DNA of 64,000 nt from Paralvinella palmiformis (lineage: Eukaryota > Annelida > Polychaeta > Terebellida > Alvinellidae). The DNA lies in NCBI GenBank assembly GCA_025642065.1, contig JAODUP010000164.1, positions 248,001 through 312,000 of the forward strand, in the 5' to 3' direction. Position numbers and translations under genes: made by a program. This document shows positions 12,400-26,856 of this stretch, one piece after another; the stretch's first letter is position 1, and the number at the start of each line of letters is the position of its first letter. Below the pieces are notes generated by a model that ran no database searches, was not told the DNA's origin, and was given only the letters and a program-made list of their open reading frames with translations.

Positions 12400-12760
12400 T
12401 GTCAGGCTAGGTAAGTCGAACATCTAGCTGTCTGACTAACTATATCAGATACATGTCTGACTCTCTCCCTATCTACCTGTCTGATTATCAATATGATTCC
12501 GAAATCTACCTGACTGCTTACTATATATTTGCCCATCTGCATAACTATTGGCTATCTACTTAAATAACGATCTACGTGGCTAACTATTTACATATCTAGA
12601 AATCTACCTGTTCAGCTTACTTCTCTGGATAGTTACTAACCTCGTAGTTGTTATCTGTACCTCTGCTGATCTACATCAATATCTACCTATATGTCAACAT
12701 ATTATCGGTATCCCTATCAATTATTAATTAACTAATTATCTACCTAGGTAGCTGGTAACG
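12400..12760. repeat. Degenerate CTACCTGTCTGAC-type tandem repeat
   Basis: Loosely repeated words of the CTACCTGTCTGAC/TAACTATCTAC type at variable spacing, diverged and probably old. Confidence 0.5.
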
Positions 12761-12996
12761 CCATGAATTGTCCATCCATAAATTAAATTTTGGAGACTTA
12801 CAATCTGTGATTCTGAATGAAGACATAACAGTCAAGTTGGAACTGTTTATAAAAAACACATTTTAGCACCAAAACATGTTGCATTATAAAATCGTCGAAT
12901 TTCATAACAAAGGGAAAAAAAGAATTGCGGATGCAAATGAACTGCAATTCGGTGATTTATAAAGAGCCACGGTTAAGATCTGTTTGTGGTACTTAA

Positions 12997-13280
12997 CTCA
13001 TAGAGTGTGATAACTGAGTGTTGAGCTCGTCTCGGATGGTGATAACTGAATGTGGGGCTTTAAATCAGACAATGGTAACCGAGTGTGGGGCATGACTCAG
13101 ACAGTATTAACTAAGTAATTGGGCCTCCACTCGAGCAGTATAATTAAGCGTGGGGCACGTCTCAGACGATGGTAAGTGAGCGTGGGGCTCGACTTAGTCA
13201 ATATTAACTGAGTGTGGGGCTCGACTCGGGCAGTAATAACCGAGTGTGGGACAAATGGGTGTGGGGCTCGACTAAAGCAA
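12997..13280. repeat. Minisatellite of about 33-36 bp units
   Basis: About eight units carrying the core GAGTGTGGGGCTCGACTC followed by a diverged ...CAGTATTAACT segment. Unit length and sequence vary. Confidence 0.8.
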
Positions 13281-14279
13281 GGATGGTGTCAGCAGCCGGC
13301 TACATTTAGATAATTGTAATCGGCGACATAAAACAAGAAACAACTCTGGTGAAAATCGGAGACATGCTGAAACACCAGATCACACCGCAGCCTTTTAAAT
13401 CACCGATCATTACAATGACAACAAAATACAGCTGAATACCTAAATAACAGGGAAGAGTCTCGCTTCCTGTCTCTTCTCGCTGGTAATTTACGATGAGACG
13501 AGTCTTAATCAGATTTATACTACATCCCTGAACGAAGCACATCCAGTGGATGATGACGCCCTTTAATGAGCCATTTACCTGATGGGAGATGACACTCGTT
13601 AGTGATCCTTCTACCTGATGGGAGGGGATGGCGGTGGAGGCCGGATGACAACCCTTAATGGTCCATTTCGCTGATGGGAACGTCTTTAAAACATTCCACA
13701 CACAACCAGATCTCATTTCTGGCAACATCTCCGTATCGTATTTTGGCGTGACACCTGCAGTCACACCTCCGGGCTTGATGGACGGCAAGCCTTAGAATGC
13801 CGAAGATGGGTGCACTTAAAACACTCAGAATCTAAAATCTTTCGCTTTAAATGGACCCCACACACCTAAGTGTGTCTGCTAAAGTTAGTTCATTTAAAGA
13901 CTCCCACCCCCCCTACCCCCTCAACCAGAACCATGATAATGGTTCTCACTGGTACGGTCGGATTGATGGAAACTTGCTACTTTATCGAACTCTAACTATA
14001 TTATCGTCGAGGGATTGATTAGTACAATATGTTGGAATAAACAAGTAGCCGACTTTACTGCACCCATCTAAACAACAAAGGCCATTGAGTGTTCTGTTTC
14101 TTTAGTAAATTCTGTTTTAATAACACACCTGTTCAACGTTGCTTTCACAGATAAATAATTATTATCTTTTAACTCACTTACGGGGCTTTTTACAGATATA
14201 TTATTTGGGGCATTGTTATATTACATACTACTTGTACTTTAAATGGTTCCTGCTAGTAAGGGCACTTTATTAAATATAC

Positions 14280-14428
14280 ATTATTATTATTATTATTATT
14301 ATTATTACATTCTTAAGACATAAACAGTGGGATTGAATCCACTGAACAGGTGTGAGCTTGGGCCAATATATTTTTCTTCTTCTGTTATTATTATTATTCC
14401 TATCATCATCATCATCATCATCATCATC
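14280..14428. repeat. (ATT)n and (ATC)n trinucleotide tracts
   Basis: ATT repeats at 14,280-14,307 and ATC repeats at 14,401-14,428, separated by unique sequence. Confidence 0.9.
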
Positions 14429-15185
14429 AACAACAAACAAGCCATAATTTTGATAAATCCCCATTTCTATGACATTCCAATATTGCCATATCAGTAGAAT
14501 GATATGAAAGCAGAAGAGAAATTAGCTTTCGGTGTTTCCGTTTATAAAGCAACAGCTCATTACCAATTTACTATTGATTACAAATATCTTCCAGATTGTT
14601 AAAACACGGGTATAAATCACGACCGTATTAAGCGAACATAATGCCGCCATTATTTAACTGATCAATCATCACTCCATCTTTTGGGACTTAATTTTTCTAA
14701 ACGACTGGAGACTAAATCAGAGCCCTGGTGCGTGTGTCTGGATCTGAGACCGGTCTCCACGTGTCTACAGTCTCCCTATGACTGATTACTATAGACTGTA
14801 GGCTGGCTATTTGTTAGAGGGGGGGGGGCGGATATTTCTCGGGGGAAAAATCAATTAAAGATTTACTGTTCCACTCCTCAAAGGCCATTCAACGCCATGA
14901 TGTTTTATGACGTCGTAAACTAGGCGAGAGCAATGACAGACCGGTGGCTCCCCCTAATGGCAGCTCATTCAGCAACAGAGAGAATGGATCAGTGACTGGC
15001 ATCATGACAGAGAATGAGGTCACAATAGCGGCGAAAATCTGGCAGAGCAAAGAAGATTTATCGGCGATGAAACTGAGAACGAAGTGTTGGCTACAACAGG
15101 CATAAGCCAGTCAATGTGTCATATATAAAATATCACTGACATTTCGACTTGATTATAGGCACCAAATAAATAGTATGCCAATAAG

Positions 15186-15368
15186 ATGATGATTAGTGGT
15201 TTACGGCCACTTTTATGCGCATAGTAGGCTAAATGGGCCTTGAGCGACCTCCGAAGGTGATGATGAAGCGAAGTCAAAGATGAAACACCCTTCAGATACG
15301 GCCACGCCGAGATTCCAACTCGGGTGGTAGTGATCTGTGGTCCAACGCGCTTAGATCACGGAGGCGAC
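15186..15368 (-). mobile_element. tRNA-derived SINE, family A
   Basis: Minus-strand copy with GGTCGCCTCCGTGATC head, GAGTTGGAATCTC (diverged B box), the TTTGACTTCGCTTCATCATC body and GGCCGTAA 3' end. The A-box segment is shortened. Confidence 0.75.
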
Positions 15369-15724
15369 CTTATTATACCAATAACTACTGGATAGGAATG
15401 ATTTGTTTATGTCTGGAAATAGAACACACCAATAGTGGTATTAATGAGGAAGAGTCAGCGAGTTTTCTGTATTTAGTTCCAGGTGCCTGTAATACCAATG
15501 GGACATAGACCAATCACGGTTTTATACCTGAGGGAGACGGGAAGATCAGGTCTTTTACTAGTAGATGAAATACTCTATAGATAAATGCAACATGGGATCC
15601 AATCCTATGACCAATTTTTTCGCCAGTGCAACGCTTTCATATTCGGCTATGTCATTGCAGCCTAACAATTACCGGCAATGACACAGAACACTGTAAAGAC
15701 GTGGATTTAAAAGGAATGTAAAGC

Positions 15725-16105
15725 CATGACTTTAGAACACATCTAAATACATAAGTTTAGAACACAATTGTAAAAACATAAGTTTAGAAGACATGTAAAA
15801 ACATAACTTTAGAAGACATGTAAAAACGTTGCTTTATAATACGTAAAAAAACATAGCTTTAGAGCACAAGTAGAAACATAACTTTACAACACATGTAAAA
15901 ACAAAAGTTTAAAACACATGTAAATACATAAGTTTAGAACACAATTGAACCATCACTTTAGAACACGTAAAACGTAGATTTATAACACATGTAAAAACAG
16001 AGCTTTTTAACACATGTAAAAATATAGCTTTAGAACACAAGCTAAGAAACATAAGTTTAAAACACATGTAAAAACATAAGTTTAGAACACATGTAAATAT
16101 TGCAT
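15725..16105. repeat. Minisatellite of about 25-bp units
   Basis: Roughly fifteen diverged units of the form AACATAAGTTTAGAACACAT followed by GTAAA. There are no spacers of unrelated sequence, so this is a tandem repeat and not a CRISPR array. Confidence 0.85.
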
Positions 16106-18720
16106 GTGTTGTTATAATAACTGTTTCCGTAAACCAAGCAAGAAATAGCCAATAATGTACTGCTAACATATGACATAGTGTGTTAGACTGACACAAGGAA
16201 CAGTCTAACAGTTGTTGTATTACTAACAGATGACTTGATCTACATAGCCTTTCTGACAGAGACACCGATATTTGATATTTATTACATCAGACCCAACACT
16301 GGACACAATTGTCACAAGACACTGGCCAATCGCGCTATATATACTCCTGACATTACACAATGTTAGCACCAACCGGGTAGCCAACTGATCCCATCACCAT
16401 GGCAACGGTACACTAACAGGTAAATAATTACAGAAAATGCCGCACAACTCTAATGGACGAATAGTGAATTAACAACGTTCACCGCTACACGATTCCTGGA
16501 TATTATGTTACATTACGTGACAGTCGCGGCAAAGATGGCCTAAAGAATCAGCCCATCACACAGACACACACATTTATGTGCCCATAACATATCCCAGATG
16601 TGTGTAGTAATTATCACCATTGTCGTCATCAGAAATCATAAACACACAACAGAGTAGAACCATCTGCAATAGTAAACAGAAATACTAGTTCCGTTCACGT
16701 TGATAAACAAAACACACGGACAAACAACGACAGACATCGCCACATCACCATTATCGTGTTCTCTCATCTCACCAATCTACAACTAGAGATACACGTACTA
16801 GAACTAGATTAACGTACACAATTCCCCAGCTACCTAATTCGTAAATACATTAAAGAGCCGACAAACGTCAGTGGCAAACATTTATTTATTAACACTGACT
16901 GTTCTGTTATATTACGAAGAAAACCCCACTTGTATGTATAATATATATATTATCATTCATTACATTAACCGAAGTTGACAGGACGTTCGCTCCGGTAATT
17001 TGCCCAACCGCGGCCCGTCATGTTCACTAACCCCTGGTTCATTTACAGATCAATATATTGGCTAGTTTCTTTGATATCTAATTAAAGGTGGTGTAATTGC
17101 AAATAACTGCTGGCATAATTAACAACAACAACAACAGTAATAATAATAGACCCAAAGACTAATGTCTGATGAGAGAGAATGTATGCTTTAAGGAGCTGGA
17201 GACTCGCGAGGGCAAATGACACACAGCGTCAGATATATTTGGCCCTTTAAACGCGTGTTACACAACAACGTAAGGACTCCAACTGGTGTGGTATTATGTT
17301 GGTTGGCAACAAGGAGAGTGATAAACTGACCAGATGATGTAACCATTGGCAAGCCACTTCACACACAGACACACACAATGTCACACACGTACAAATACAC
17401 ATTTGTGTCAATATTTGTACAGACTAAACTGACTTTCACAATGACAACATTTCTGTGCACATAAACAAAACTAACCCCAATAACAGTCATACTAAACGAA
17501 TAAAAACATCCCTGTTTTAACTTATTATAATATGTCAAATAGCCAAGCTGCTGTTCCCAACAGATGCCAGAAGTACGTAACCAACGTATATTATGGCTAG
17601 CATCTGATATTATACCATAATGGAACACACTAGTCAACATTCTTTACTCTCTCAAATACCTCAACCAACACTTTTATTTTCAAATAATGATCCCCAAGAT
17701 ACATTTTAGTTAACCATCTTAAACTCTGACCTTATCAGTTAAGTGCCTTGGCTTAAATCCATTTTTGTATACCCAAATCTACAGCAATTTCAATGATTTG
17801 GTTGGTGGTGCATTGTGTATTGCAGATCTCTGGATCATGGGATCAAAATTATCAGTATTATTGGTGCCACTGTTGAATGTTTCACCCATCAATAAAAAGG
17901 TATAGGTTTGTTAATCTCATTGCTTGATTCAATACCAAATATTAAGTCATATATCCCAGATCAGACTTAAGCAATGAAGTTAAAACGTGCACTCATACCC
18001 TGAAAAATTCTGATTGTCCAAAGTTGAATTTGGCACAACAGCAACTGATTGTTCTCAACTATAATTATGTCATAAATAAATAGCCGTATTTAGCATATTT
18101 TACACACGAAAGCTGAGAAAGATATCACATCATATATTACAGCCATTTTCCAGAACATTTTACTAATCCAGATAAGGAACATCTCAATATGACACATATT
18201 CACAGACAAACAGACACTGCAGACGGACACACACACACACACGTGAAAAAATTAAAACGAAATTGAATAATGATAAAGTATAGAAATACTCTATTAATCA
18301 AATGACTGATGAATCCGGATATACATCCACAGATTAATGCTGAATCATGCTGTGATCTATACTATTTAGTGATCCAGTCACCCTACCATTACTTCACCTT
18401 GGCACCCTATGACACTAGCTAAAGGGCAGTCTAGATAGATAGGACCAAATCAACAATCCCCGGACAGCTATTAGCTTCAGCAGGATAAATCAAGCTTAAA
18501 GATGAACAGTTTGTTGTTGTATCAAAGTGTCCCCAAGTAGGTGATCAAAACCTAATATAGGTTTCGGTAAAAGTAGTGTGATGGGACAGCTTCCGTGCGC
18601 GCGCGCGCGTGCGCTCATACACAGAAAACCATTAATTGTGATTACAACACACAGATAATTCATCAAGGAACTGATTACACGTTTCATATATAGTTATAAA
18701 GCGTTGTATGATGATCATAT

Positions 18721-18721
18721 G

Positions 18722-18767
<46 letters not shown>

Positions 18768-18768
18768 C
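18721..18768. repeat. (CT)n(GT)n microsatellite
   Basis: CT dinucleotides followed by GT dinucleotides. Confidence 0.95.
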
Positions 18769-19920
18769 TTTCTTTAAGGCACACGTCGGAGACCCCAATC
18801 AGTTCTTGTTATGTGTAGCATCTCGGGCCGCCCCAAGTACCCCATAACAAGGACACGATGGTGCCAGTCTGGCTGTGGTCTGGACGTCTCAGGCTCCACA
18901 GTTCTGTACCGATGGTTGTAGATGTTGACGGTATGGAAGTCATCGATGTATCACTGACAAAGGAAGGCCAGCTAATGGAGCACACAGTCGTATTAGCTGA
19001 ACTTCAAACATACTTTAAACACCGTGTCCTCACAGTCTCTCACCCCCCCTCTCTCCCTCTCACTATATGGCCGAGATAGTTCAAGATAATCCTATAACAG
19101 ATCATTAAGCTTCGAATCGGAATGAGTCTAGCAGCCTAATAAACCAGCTCGGATTGGAATAGATAAGATGGCTTTAAGAGAGTAAGATTTGGTGAAATAA
19201 CGGTTGAAACCCGAAGAAAATTACTGCCGGGATAACAACAGAGTTTACCCAATAATAAAATAGGAATATAAAGTTACCAAAAAAAACTGAGATACAGAGA
19301 TACGAAACTTAATTACTAATAGTATTAGTAATTGTAATCAAGGGTGAAAAAAATTACTTCTATTTTCTACACAAGTAAAAGCATTTTCTTTAAAAAAAAC
19401 CTGAATATAAAAACAAAGCTACTTTCTAAATTCGAGTACACGTAAATTAAAAACATAACAGCAATATGTCTTTTCCGATAATAAATGATGACCACCAAAA
19501 ACTGCCACCTGTCGGCTGTTCTCCTACCACGTTTATATGATAATATATATATATACACGTGTCACCAAACGCCTAGATAGCGCCATCACCAAACTGTACT
19601 TAACAACATGACAGTGTCCACAATATGTGTCTACACACGATGTACTGACACCTCATTTTACACCAGCACACGTTATTAAATCATGTTTTTTAAACAGAAT
19701 TGTTCTTACTGGGCAAGGACCAAAAATATCGAGTCTCATATTATGTCGACAGTAATTACTATAACAACTCAGGGCGACATCACGTCGTGAAGTACATAAG
19801 CAGAGAACTGGCCCACATTTGCCCAATACTAGACTTAATGGCTAGCTGTCTGTCTGGTGAAAAATACCTATTTCTGTGAAGTAAGTGGCCGTAAGGAAGT
19901 AAATGTACTATGCTGGTGCC

Positions 19921-20063
19921 GTTTTGTGACCACTTTTGCGTACACGGTAGACTAAATGGGCCGAAAGATGAAACACCTTTCAGACATAACCCACCTACGA
20001 TTTAAACCCAGGTGCTATAGATTTGTGGCCAACCGTGCTAACAGTTTGCCGATGGAGATGCTC
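19921..20063 (-). mobile_element. SINE family A, diverged and internally deleted
   Basis: Keeps the CACTTTTGCGTACACGGTAG/ACTAAATGGGCCGA 3' half and a recognisable head with GCTAAC. The segment between GGGCCGA and the AAAGATGAAACACC word is deleted relative to the 8.4-kb copy. Confidence 0.6.
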
Positions 20064-22228
20064 ACTGTAGTAAGGAAGAACAAATAACATGGATTTTGCC
20101 AAACTACATTTTAAGTAAAATTATTTAACTGAAACCTTACTTTGTTACTTGTAAACTACTCGATGAAACACTAGTCAGTCCGATGTGGTATTTGCTTTGT
20201 ATTTTCTTCACAGTTGTAAGCCATATTTGAACCCACAATCTGGAGATTTGCAGTGCAATGCCCTAACCATTGGAATGGCCTGATAAAGCGGACTGGATTA
20301 GTTTGTTTAATATAAGTTGTCATTCATAACTGACATCTACAAACGCCACGTCCCAGAGGGTGTTGACAATGTCACCAGACTGTACGGGTTTAAGAACATT
20401 AAGGACAGAAAGATGACTGGTCCAGCGTAAGTTCCAAAGGAAATCATCACTGGAGTCAAACAACAACAAAGGAATTGTACTCTTCTGTGCACTGTATGAT
20501 TTAAAATAGTTGTCCAAATTCATTGTTTTATATCATGTGCAAAACAATTGTGAGTTAGCATTGTTTGTTAATATGTTGTTGACTTATACTGATCAACACT
20601 TAGCAAAGAAATTACCAGCAATTAACTATATATCTATGAAGATTTACAGTTACTAGAGTTATACTTCAACATCAACTGGTCTTACCTGTAACACTTGTCA
20701 GTCACAAATCTTACAAGTTGAAATGATCTTGGGAAATTACAACACACCATAAACAATTACACAAAGCAATATATCTAGATAAACCAAGACATTTTTAAGT
20801 TACACCTTTTCTGATCAATTTAGATTGATGAAATCCAATATTTTACAGATATATTTGAGTATATCTTATTTGATTGATCTATTAAATTATTATTTCTATT
20901 TACGCCCATTACATATATAAATGATCCTGGGTCTACTCTATCCATCAGATTGCTGTGTTATTGATGACTGAAATTTCTATTTATATCATAAAATAGATTA
21001 GACAAGTCACATCTGTTCTTACAAATAAAAACAAGTACAATTTTTTTTTCTACATTATACAATATTATGGTAGCGCATAATATTGATACAATTAAGGATC
21101 TTGATACCTTACATAGGCTCAAAATCAGTAACTTATTCAGTTTAATTATAAAACAATATTTATTACATTTAACCGCAAGTGGGTGTTTTGGGGGTCGAGT
21201 CCTGGAGATGCCCAACACGGTTTTCATCATAACACAGTCACAGTAGGAATTATACACTAAAAAATAGTTAGGCACTATCATTATTATACACACGCCGCCA
21301 CAGTGTCAGACAAATTAGACAGCCATTATTCATCATCAGAAACTGACCTGTTATAACGTAACCCGTCTGACGCACTATAGGCATTATAATTTGAATGCTG
21401 TGAAACATATTCATTATAACAAACACTGCTGTGCACTGTTATCAAACTACAGACAATGTTGGGTGAACAGAGAGTATATAATATTTAAAACACTGGCATT
21501 ACAACAACAAAAACAGGTGTGAGAGTGGCCTTTGAAAAAGAAAAAAAAACACCTGAAAAGCAGGAAAGAAAATCCAAAGTGAGTTACATATACCCGGAGG
21601 TGTGGGGAAATATTTAGGATGTTGTACGTTTTAGGACAATCAAAGACTACTTAAGTGGGTATAAAACATGTCGTTTGCAAGATAAATATTTTTAAACCAC
21701 CAGTTTGACCCATTCACCATTTAAAAAAAACTATTTTCAGCTCTGGAAAAACTGGAAAACTCTCATCCCTGATGAAATACTGTGAACACAGTCATTAAAA
21801 AACAGCTCTGTCACAACTATATCCATTATAGTACAATTTCAAAGTTTTATTTATATCAACTTCTAATTAAGTGTAGATATACATTTTATAAGTTGGTAAG
21901 TTTTAAAATTGGACATAATCCAGGTTTGTGTACATTCATCTGAATTGCGTTATCAATGAAAGGTCAGTGTGAACAAGATCCACGTCTGACTTGACCGATA
22001 CGGTCTTAATTCAGTTTTGCAGAAAACGAGTTTAAAAACACAACTGAGTACTGTCCTCACATTGTTACCACCGTTTCCTCATTTTACGTGACATTTGAGC
22101 TTTAAGATGGACAGTCGGAAATATCCCTGAGTTCACTGGACAAGGTTTGTCTCTTTTGGAAGTTGAAAGGTTAATAACCTGATTTTTTTTAAACCTCAAC
22201 TGGAAAGTTTTTCGGATGTGAGAGCTAG

Positions 22229-22588
22229 GTTTGGTTTGGTTGTTCGGGGAGAATCCCCAGGCTGTCGCTTATTCGGCACAGCCTCTATGTTGGAGTGGTT
22301 GAGAAACCGCCTCCCCCACCACTCACAGGGGAGCAGTACGGAAAGATGGAGCCGAAATACCCTGAGGGTGGTCACTGCCAGAGTGTTTTACGTCCTCGGG
22401 GGTTTTAACGTCCCCCTTTATTTTAAATAATTCAGTGGAGACGGCAGCGCCATTTAACGTGGTCAGCCACCCACGATGTAGTGAGCCGAGAAATTAAGCC
22501 CTGGAAAAGTTTCGACCTCTTACGGGGTTCGAACCTGCGACCGTTGGCACCAAGTGCCGGTTGCTTAACCGCTAGGCCACCGGAGCTC
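22229..22588 (-). mobile_element. tRNA-derived SINE, family B, longest copy
   Basis: On the minus strand the head reads GAGCTCCGGTGGCCTAGCGG, then TTAAGCAACCGG and the B-box-like GGTTCGAACCCCGTAAGAGG. A body with GGCGCTGCCGTCTCCACTGA follows, and the 3' part contains AGCCTGGGGATTCTCCCCGA. It matches the 53.4-kb copy closely over about 320 bp and the 39.1-kb copy over the tRNA-like head. Confidence 0.75.
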
Positions 22589-24810
22589 ACTGTGAGCTAG
22601 GTAAAACATCACGACACAATGTATACGTTATGTATAAAGATGACGCAACCAATTTACAATGAGTGATACAGGAACGCCATGACAAAACTCGGAGATAAAA
22701 ATATAAACTTAAATCTGTGTGAATGATTTGTTCTAACTTTATGTGTGGCATACCGTGCCTGGTGTAACAACCCGGAACCACAATATGGCGAACAGACGCA
22801 TTTAGACATGATCCACTCTGGACCTGGAGACTGATAATATTAATAGATCACATCCACCGAGAGGTTCAAAAAGGTACAACCAGGTGTAGATCCCCAGGGA
22901 AACTTGAAGTTACAGAACTGGATCGTACACGGTGGCCTGTAAGAAGTGAGCGTAATCTAAACAGAACTTAATAGTGATGCACTGCTTTATATTCCACACG
23001 ACGGCGAGGGGGTGGGCTTTAAAGAGGGCACGCTGTCTTGTCCTTACCAATTAACGGCACATGGAAGTGACAGAACCGCGACACGTAACGTACTGAGGGC
23101 CGGTTAAGAGAGCCGGGAGTCCCAAAGCCCGGTCAAGGATAAACACCTCAGATGCTGCCGCTGAATCAATCGTCTGTGATCTCTACGTCGACGATTTTGT
23201 GGTGCAAGAGTTCCGATCAAACATCCCGCTCAACCCCCCCCCCCCACCCCAACCTCCCTCTCTCCGGGTAGAATATCAAAAAAAGCAAATTATGAATCAC
23301 TTGGATTAATCTCCTTCCTACCACAAAACACGCTCGACGTGTCTGTAACATTTATAACACAAAACACGGGATGGCGTTGTTGTCATTCTTGGAGATTGAC
23401 TCGCATCCTCCAACCGAATCCCACACAGATGATCCGGGCACCCTACTGACAACATAAACAACAACAAATCACCACCTACGGTGTACGGCTCTGGATCAAT
23501 ATTTACTGAATCCCTTTCTCTCGGCCCGACTACAGGTGAACAATAGTTGTTAACAAGAGAATTCTACACATTGTACTACAGTGCAGTAAACATGCACCTG
23601 TACTCTGTTTGTTAAATAGTCACTGAAGGCTCTAACATCTAAGGGAAGCCGGCAACGTAAAGCGGCATTCATCTGGCCAGGTGTAGCGGTTACCTATGTG
23701 AATAAGAGTCTGTGAAACATTTATAAGGCGTATACCTGGACAAAGAATGCTCCTTTGAGCAGAAATAGAGTGATGAAAACTCGGTGAAAGAATACAATGG
23801 CGAATGGGAAATCACTTATACACAAACCAGAGATTGGGGGGGGGGGGTCTTTGTTCTGACTAAATAGACCACCAACGATATTATATGACTGGTTGATTTT
23901 AGACGTCGACGCTTACGAGACAGATATGATCAGACTGCAAGGAAACCAGCACAGACAGGTCTAACTGTAATAAGACGACATGGATACCTTTGTCACAACT
24001 TAAAAATACATGACACGTCGCGTTACGAGACATCATGATTAGCATTTAACTTGCTAAAAAATATGGTAGTAGTCGGAACTTACTAACAAACAACACATGT
24101 ACAATTCATTCTAAAAATATAAAAATATGTTATGATATCCCATCAGTTTATTCTCAATTTAACAACCCCCATACAGTTTCCAGCCTTAGAATTACCCACT
24201 CAATCCCACTGTTTTTCTTAAGAAGTGATTTAATATGAGTCAGTGTCTCATTAAATGCCATTCACACACTCACTCTTAAATATTCTACTCCACTGTCGTA
24301 TCTAGATTTTTTAAACCCTAAAAACTCAACGGATGCAATTTCACATTAAGTATAGTCTTAAGGACCCCGGGAATTAATTACTATGAAACATTTCACGTTG
24401 AATATCTGGGATGGTGTTATCACAATAATCTAGGTCATCAGCATAATTAATTTATGACATTTTCATTACCAGTCTTAGTATGAAAAGTTTCCGATGTACA
24501 CAATGTAAAGGGTCTCCACTCACCGTGTGTTTGTTACACCCATATCAAGTCAAACAATAGGTTGTTAATCTCAAGAGGTTTCTCTTCGGTTGACAGGGAA
24601 TGACCTTAAGACAATACAATGGTCTAAATGGCAGTAATAGCCTCAAAGGAAGTACTTGTCACACAGACAATGACCGATGTAATCAAGATAATGGTATTAT
24701 TAGGGAAAAAACTGACTTTAAAGAAGTACTGTTTTATTAAAAGCATCACTCTTAACAATTTTCACACACACACACGCGCACAGCTTAAAACATGCACTCA
24801 TTTCATGCGC

Positions 24811-24997
24811 GTCCGCGGTCTAGTCCAAAGCGTGTTGGGCCACATATCATACCACCTGAGTTCGAATCTCGGGGTGGGCAACTCTGAAGGGCATTTCATC
24901 TTTGACTTCGCTTCATTACCTTTGAAGGTCGTTCGGGCCATTTAGCCTACCAGGTGCACAAAAGTGGCCGTAAAACATCAATCATCATCATCATCAT
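24811..24997 (+). mobile_element. SINE family A, plus-strand copy with (ATC)n tail
   Basis: Head GTCCGCGGTCTAGTCCAAAG, intact GAGTTCGAATCTC B-box-like motif, body CATCTTTGACTTCGCTTCAT, and end GTGCACAAAAGTGGCCGTAA. A CATCAATCATCATCATCATC tail shows the 3' repeat of this family. Confidence 0.8.
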
Positions 24998-26384
24998 TTC
25001 AGAATTAAAAATAAAGTTGTCTTCACCAAATCAGCTCTGACTGCACTTGGTTGCTAAGCAGACAACTTATATAAACAAAAGCTACAATGTAACTTTAAAT
25101 TTAGCTCTGATGAAAAACACAACAACTACGAAATGGTCTGAAAACATTATGTAAAAGAGAAAATCCAGTTACTGTAAGACATTAGCCACTGGAATTATAT
25201 TACACACAGGCTTGGATATTGGTGAAACGTTAGATGTCTTGTTATGGTAATTAACTCTGGATCAAATTCCCCCAGGAACCGTCCAAATAATGCAGTTATG
25301 ATTTTTACAACAAACAGTAGGATAGCTCAGTGAGAAAGGGTTCATTAGGTAGTGCCGCTATGCACTCAGATTGCAGATAGGCACTCTCTGAGGAGCGCCG
25401 GGGTGGTAAGTTTTGTATTTAATTTGGATATTTTTCCAAGTTATAACACAGACAGGACCCTAAGCTAGCAAATACATTCTGTGAACTTAGGATAAAGATT
25501 GCTATACTATAGCTATTATGGTTAAGTAACGGGAATAGGCGTAAATATTCCATAGTATACAAGATACTAAACCCCTTTATTAACGATTAGCTACCAATCA
25601 ACCGGGGCTATGTATTTTCAGTTACAAAATATATGGCTTACAACCTTTAAAGTTTTTGAGGCCTTTATTGCTTTCTACCTTACAAAATGTGTAACATTAA
25701 TGCAGTGCAATTGTACAGGCGTTTGCATTAATGTCTAGGAACTATCCCTTTTCTGGTCCAATATCTCGGTGGTGAGTGTTTTAAACTGATCAAGTAGTAA
25801 CTGCTTCAGCCCTAATGGTCATGTCTTGGTATTTCTATTTCTTTGGAGAGATCGTCGTTTGGAAGTGTTACAAAACGGTAATGTCAGGAGATCAAGGTTA
25901 ATAAATGATAAGTTTGGTGTGAATAATCTAATGGCATTGCAATGCCACTTGGTGAAATAGATCTAAACTATTATTAAACTCACACATCTGTAAAAACATG
26001 TCTATACATCTGCTTACTAATAAAGTCATGGTCCTGTACTTGTTAAGTATGCACAATTCACACCGGCCAGTGTATGCGTTCTTGTGGGCAACGTTAAAGT
26101 TCAAGGCCACCAAGTTCACATCCAGTATGTTAACATATAAATATCAATGATGTAACAGCTGTATGTACTACAGGCTGGAAACAGAATAAAACCAGCTGTG
26201 ATATCTAACACAACTTGACATGACATGACCCAACCCAAATATGACACCAAACAAGATGATATGATAACCAATAATGTAATATGATACATCCTGATTTTTG
26301 AAATCATTCTATCATATTAAATCTATAATTCTCTATATACAGATACTTCGGATATATATTTTTCATACATATATTTAGAGCATC

Positions 26385-26545
26385 TCCGGGACTGAGACAG
26401 TTGCCCACTGTTAGCCACAGATCTCTGGCACAACGCTTCTGATCCCAGACTAACTCTGTTTGGAGGATGTTTCATCTTTCATTTCACCCTCTTTACCCAC
26501 TGGAAATTTCTTGACCCCAGTTAGCCTACCATATACGTGAATATG
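26385..26545 (+). mobile_element. SINE family A, strongly degenerate
   Basis: Order of words is preserved (CATCTCCGGGACTGAGAC head, TGTTTCATCTTTCATTTCAC body, GTTAGCCTACCATATACGTG end) but substitutions are frequent and the B box is lost. Confidence 0.5.
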
Positions 26546-26644
26546 ACTGAAAAATACCACTACCAACAAAAACATTTACTGAACATTATCACTGGTATTG
26601 ACATCCAAACATCACAAAATGATGCTGCCGAAACAATCAATCAT

Positions 26645-26735
26645 ACACGAACCCGGGTACCCGGGATAAGTGTCCACCAACTCTACTGCCTGAGCTGGCA
26701 ACCCTACCAGCTGAGCTACCACACCCAAGATGCAC
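26645..26735 (-). mobile_element. tRNA-like element (SINE head), unassigned
   Basis: On the minus strand GGTAGCTCAGCTGGTAGGGT resembles a tRNA 5' half and CCCGGGTTCGTGTA its T-arm. The spacing is too long and the cloverleaf does not close, so this is a tRNA-derived remnant and not a gene. Confidence 0.35.
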
Positions 26736-26856
26736 CTGATGTCGACCTATGAGTGGCATTTTATGCCAGACAATGTGATATGATAGCTATTATCACGTTG
26801 GTTGTCTTCCTTCTCCTAGTCCTAGCTACACTATTTTTGTCATTACAAGTACTTAC

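Larger units (their letters stand above)
402..26856 (-). other. DENND5 intron 2 (about 26.5 kb), repeat-rich
   Basis: Non-coding stretch between DENND5 exons 2 and 3. It holds the SINEs, microsatellites, minisatellites and the hairpin listed separately. Otherwise it is AT-rich unique-looking sequence in which no ORF shows a recognisable domain. Patches with higher G+C and no coding signal lie at about 2.17-2.55, 14.88-15.08 and 22.97-23.25 kb and could be regulatory. No nested gene could be supported. Confidence 0.8.

Noticed and set aside
13306..13788. 160-codon minus-strand ORF as a gene
   Set aside because: No recognisable motif, no splice partners, next to a minisatellite; a frame this long is expected by chance in a 64-kb window.
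15725..16105. CRISPR-like array of about 25-bp repeats
   Set aside because: Eukaryotic context, units are adjacent without unique spacers, and the repeats diverge: a minisatellite.
22510..22588. Functional tRNA gene on the minus strand
   Set aside because: A and B boxes are present but arms do not pair into a closed cloverleaf, and the segment continues into a repeated SINE body found at other places.
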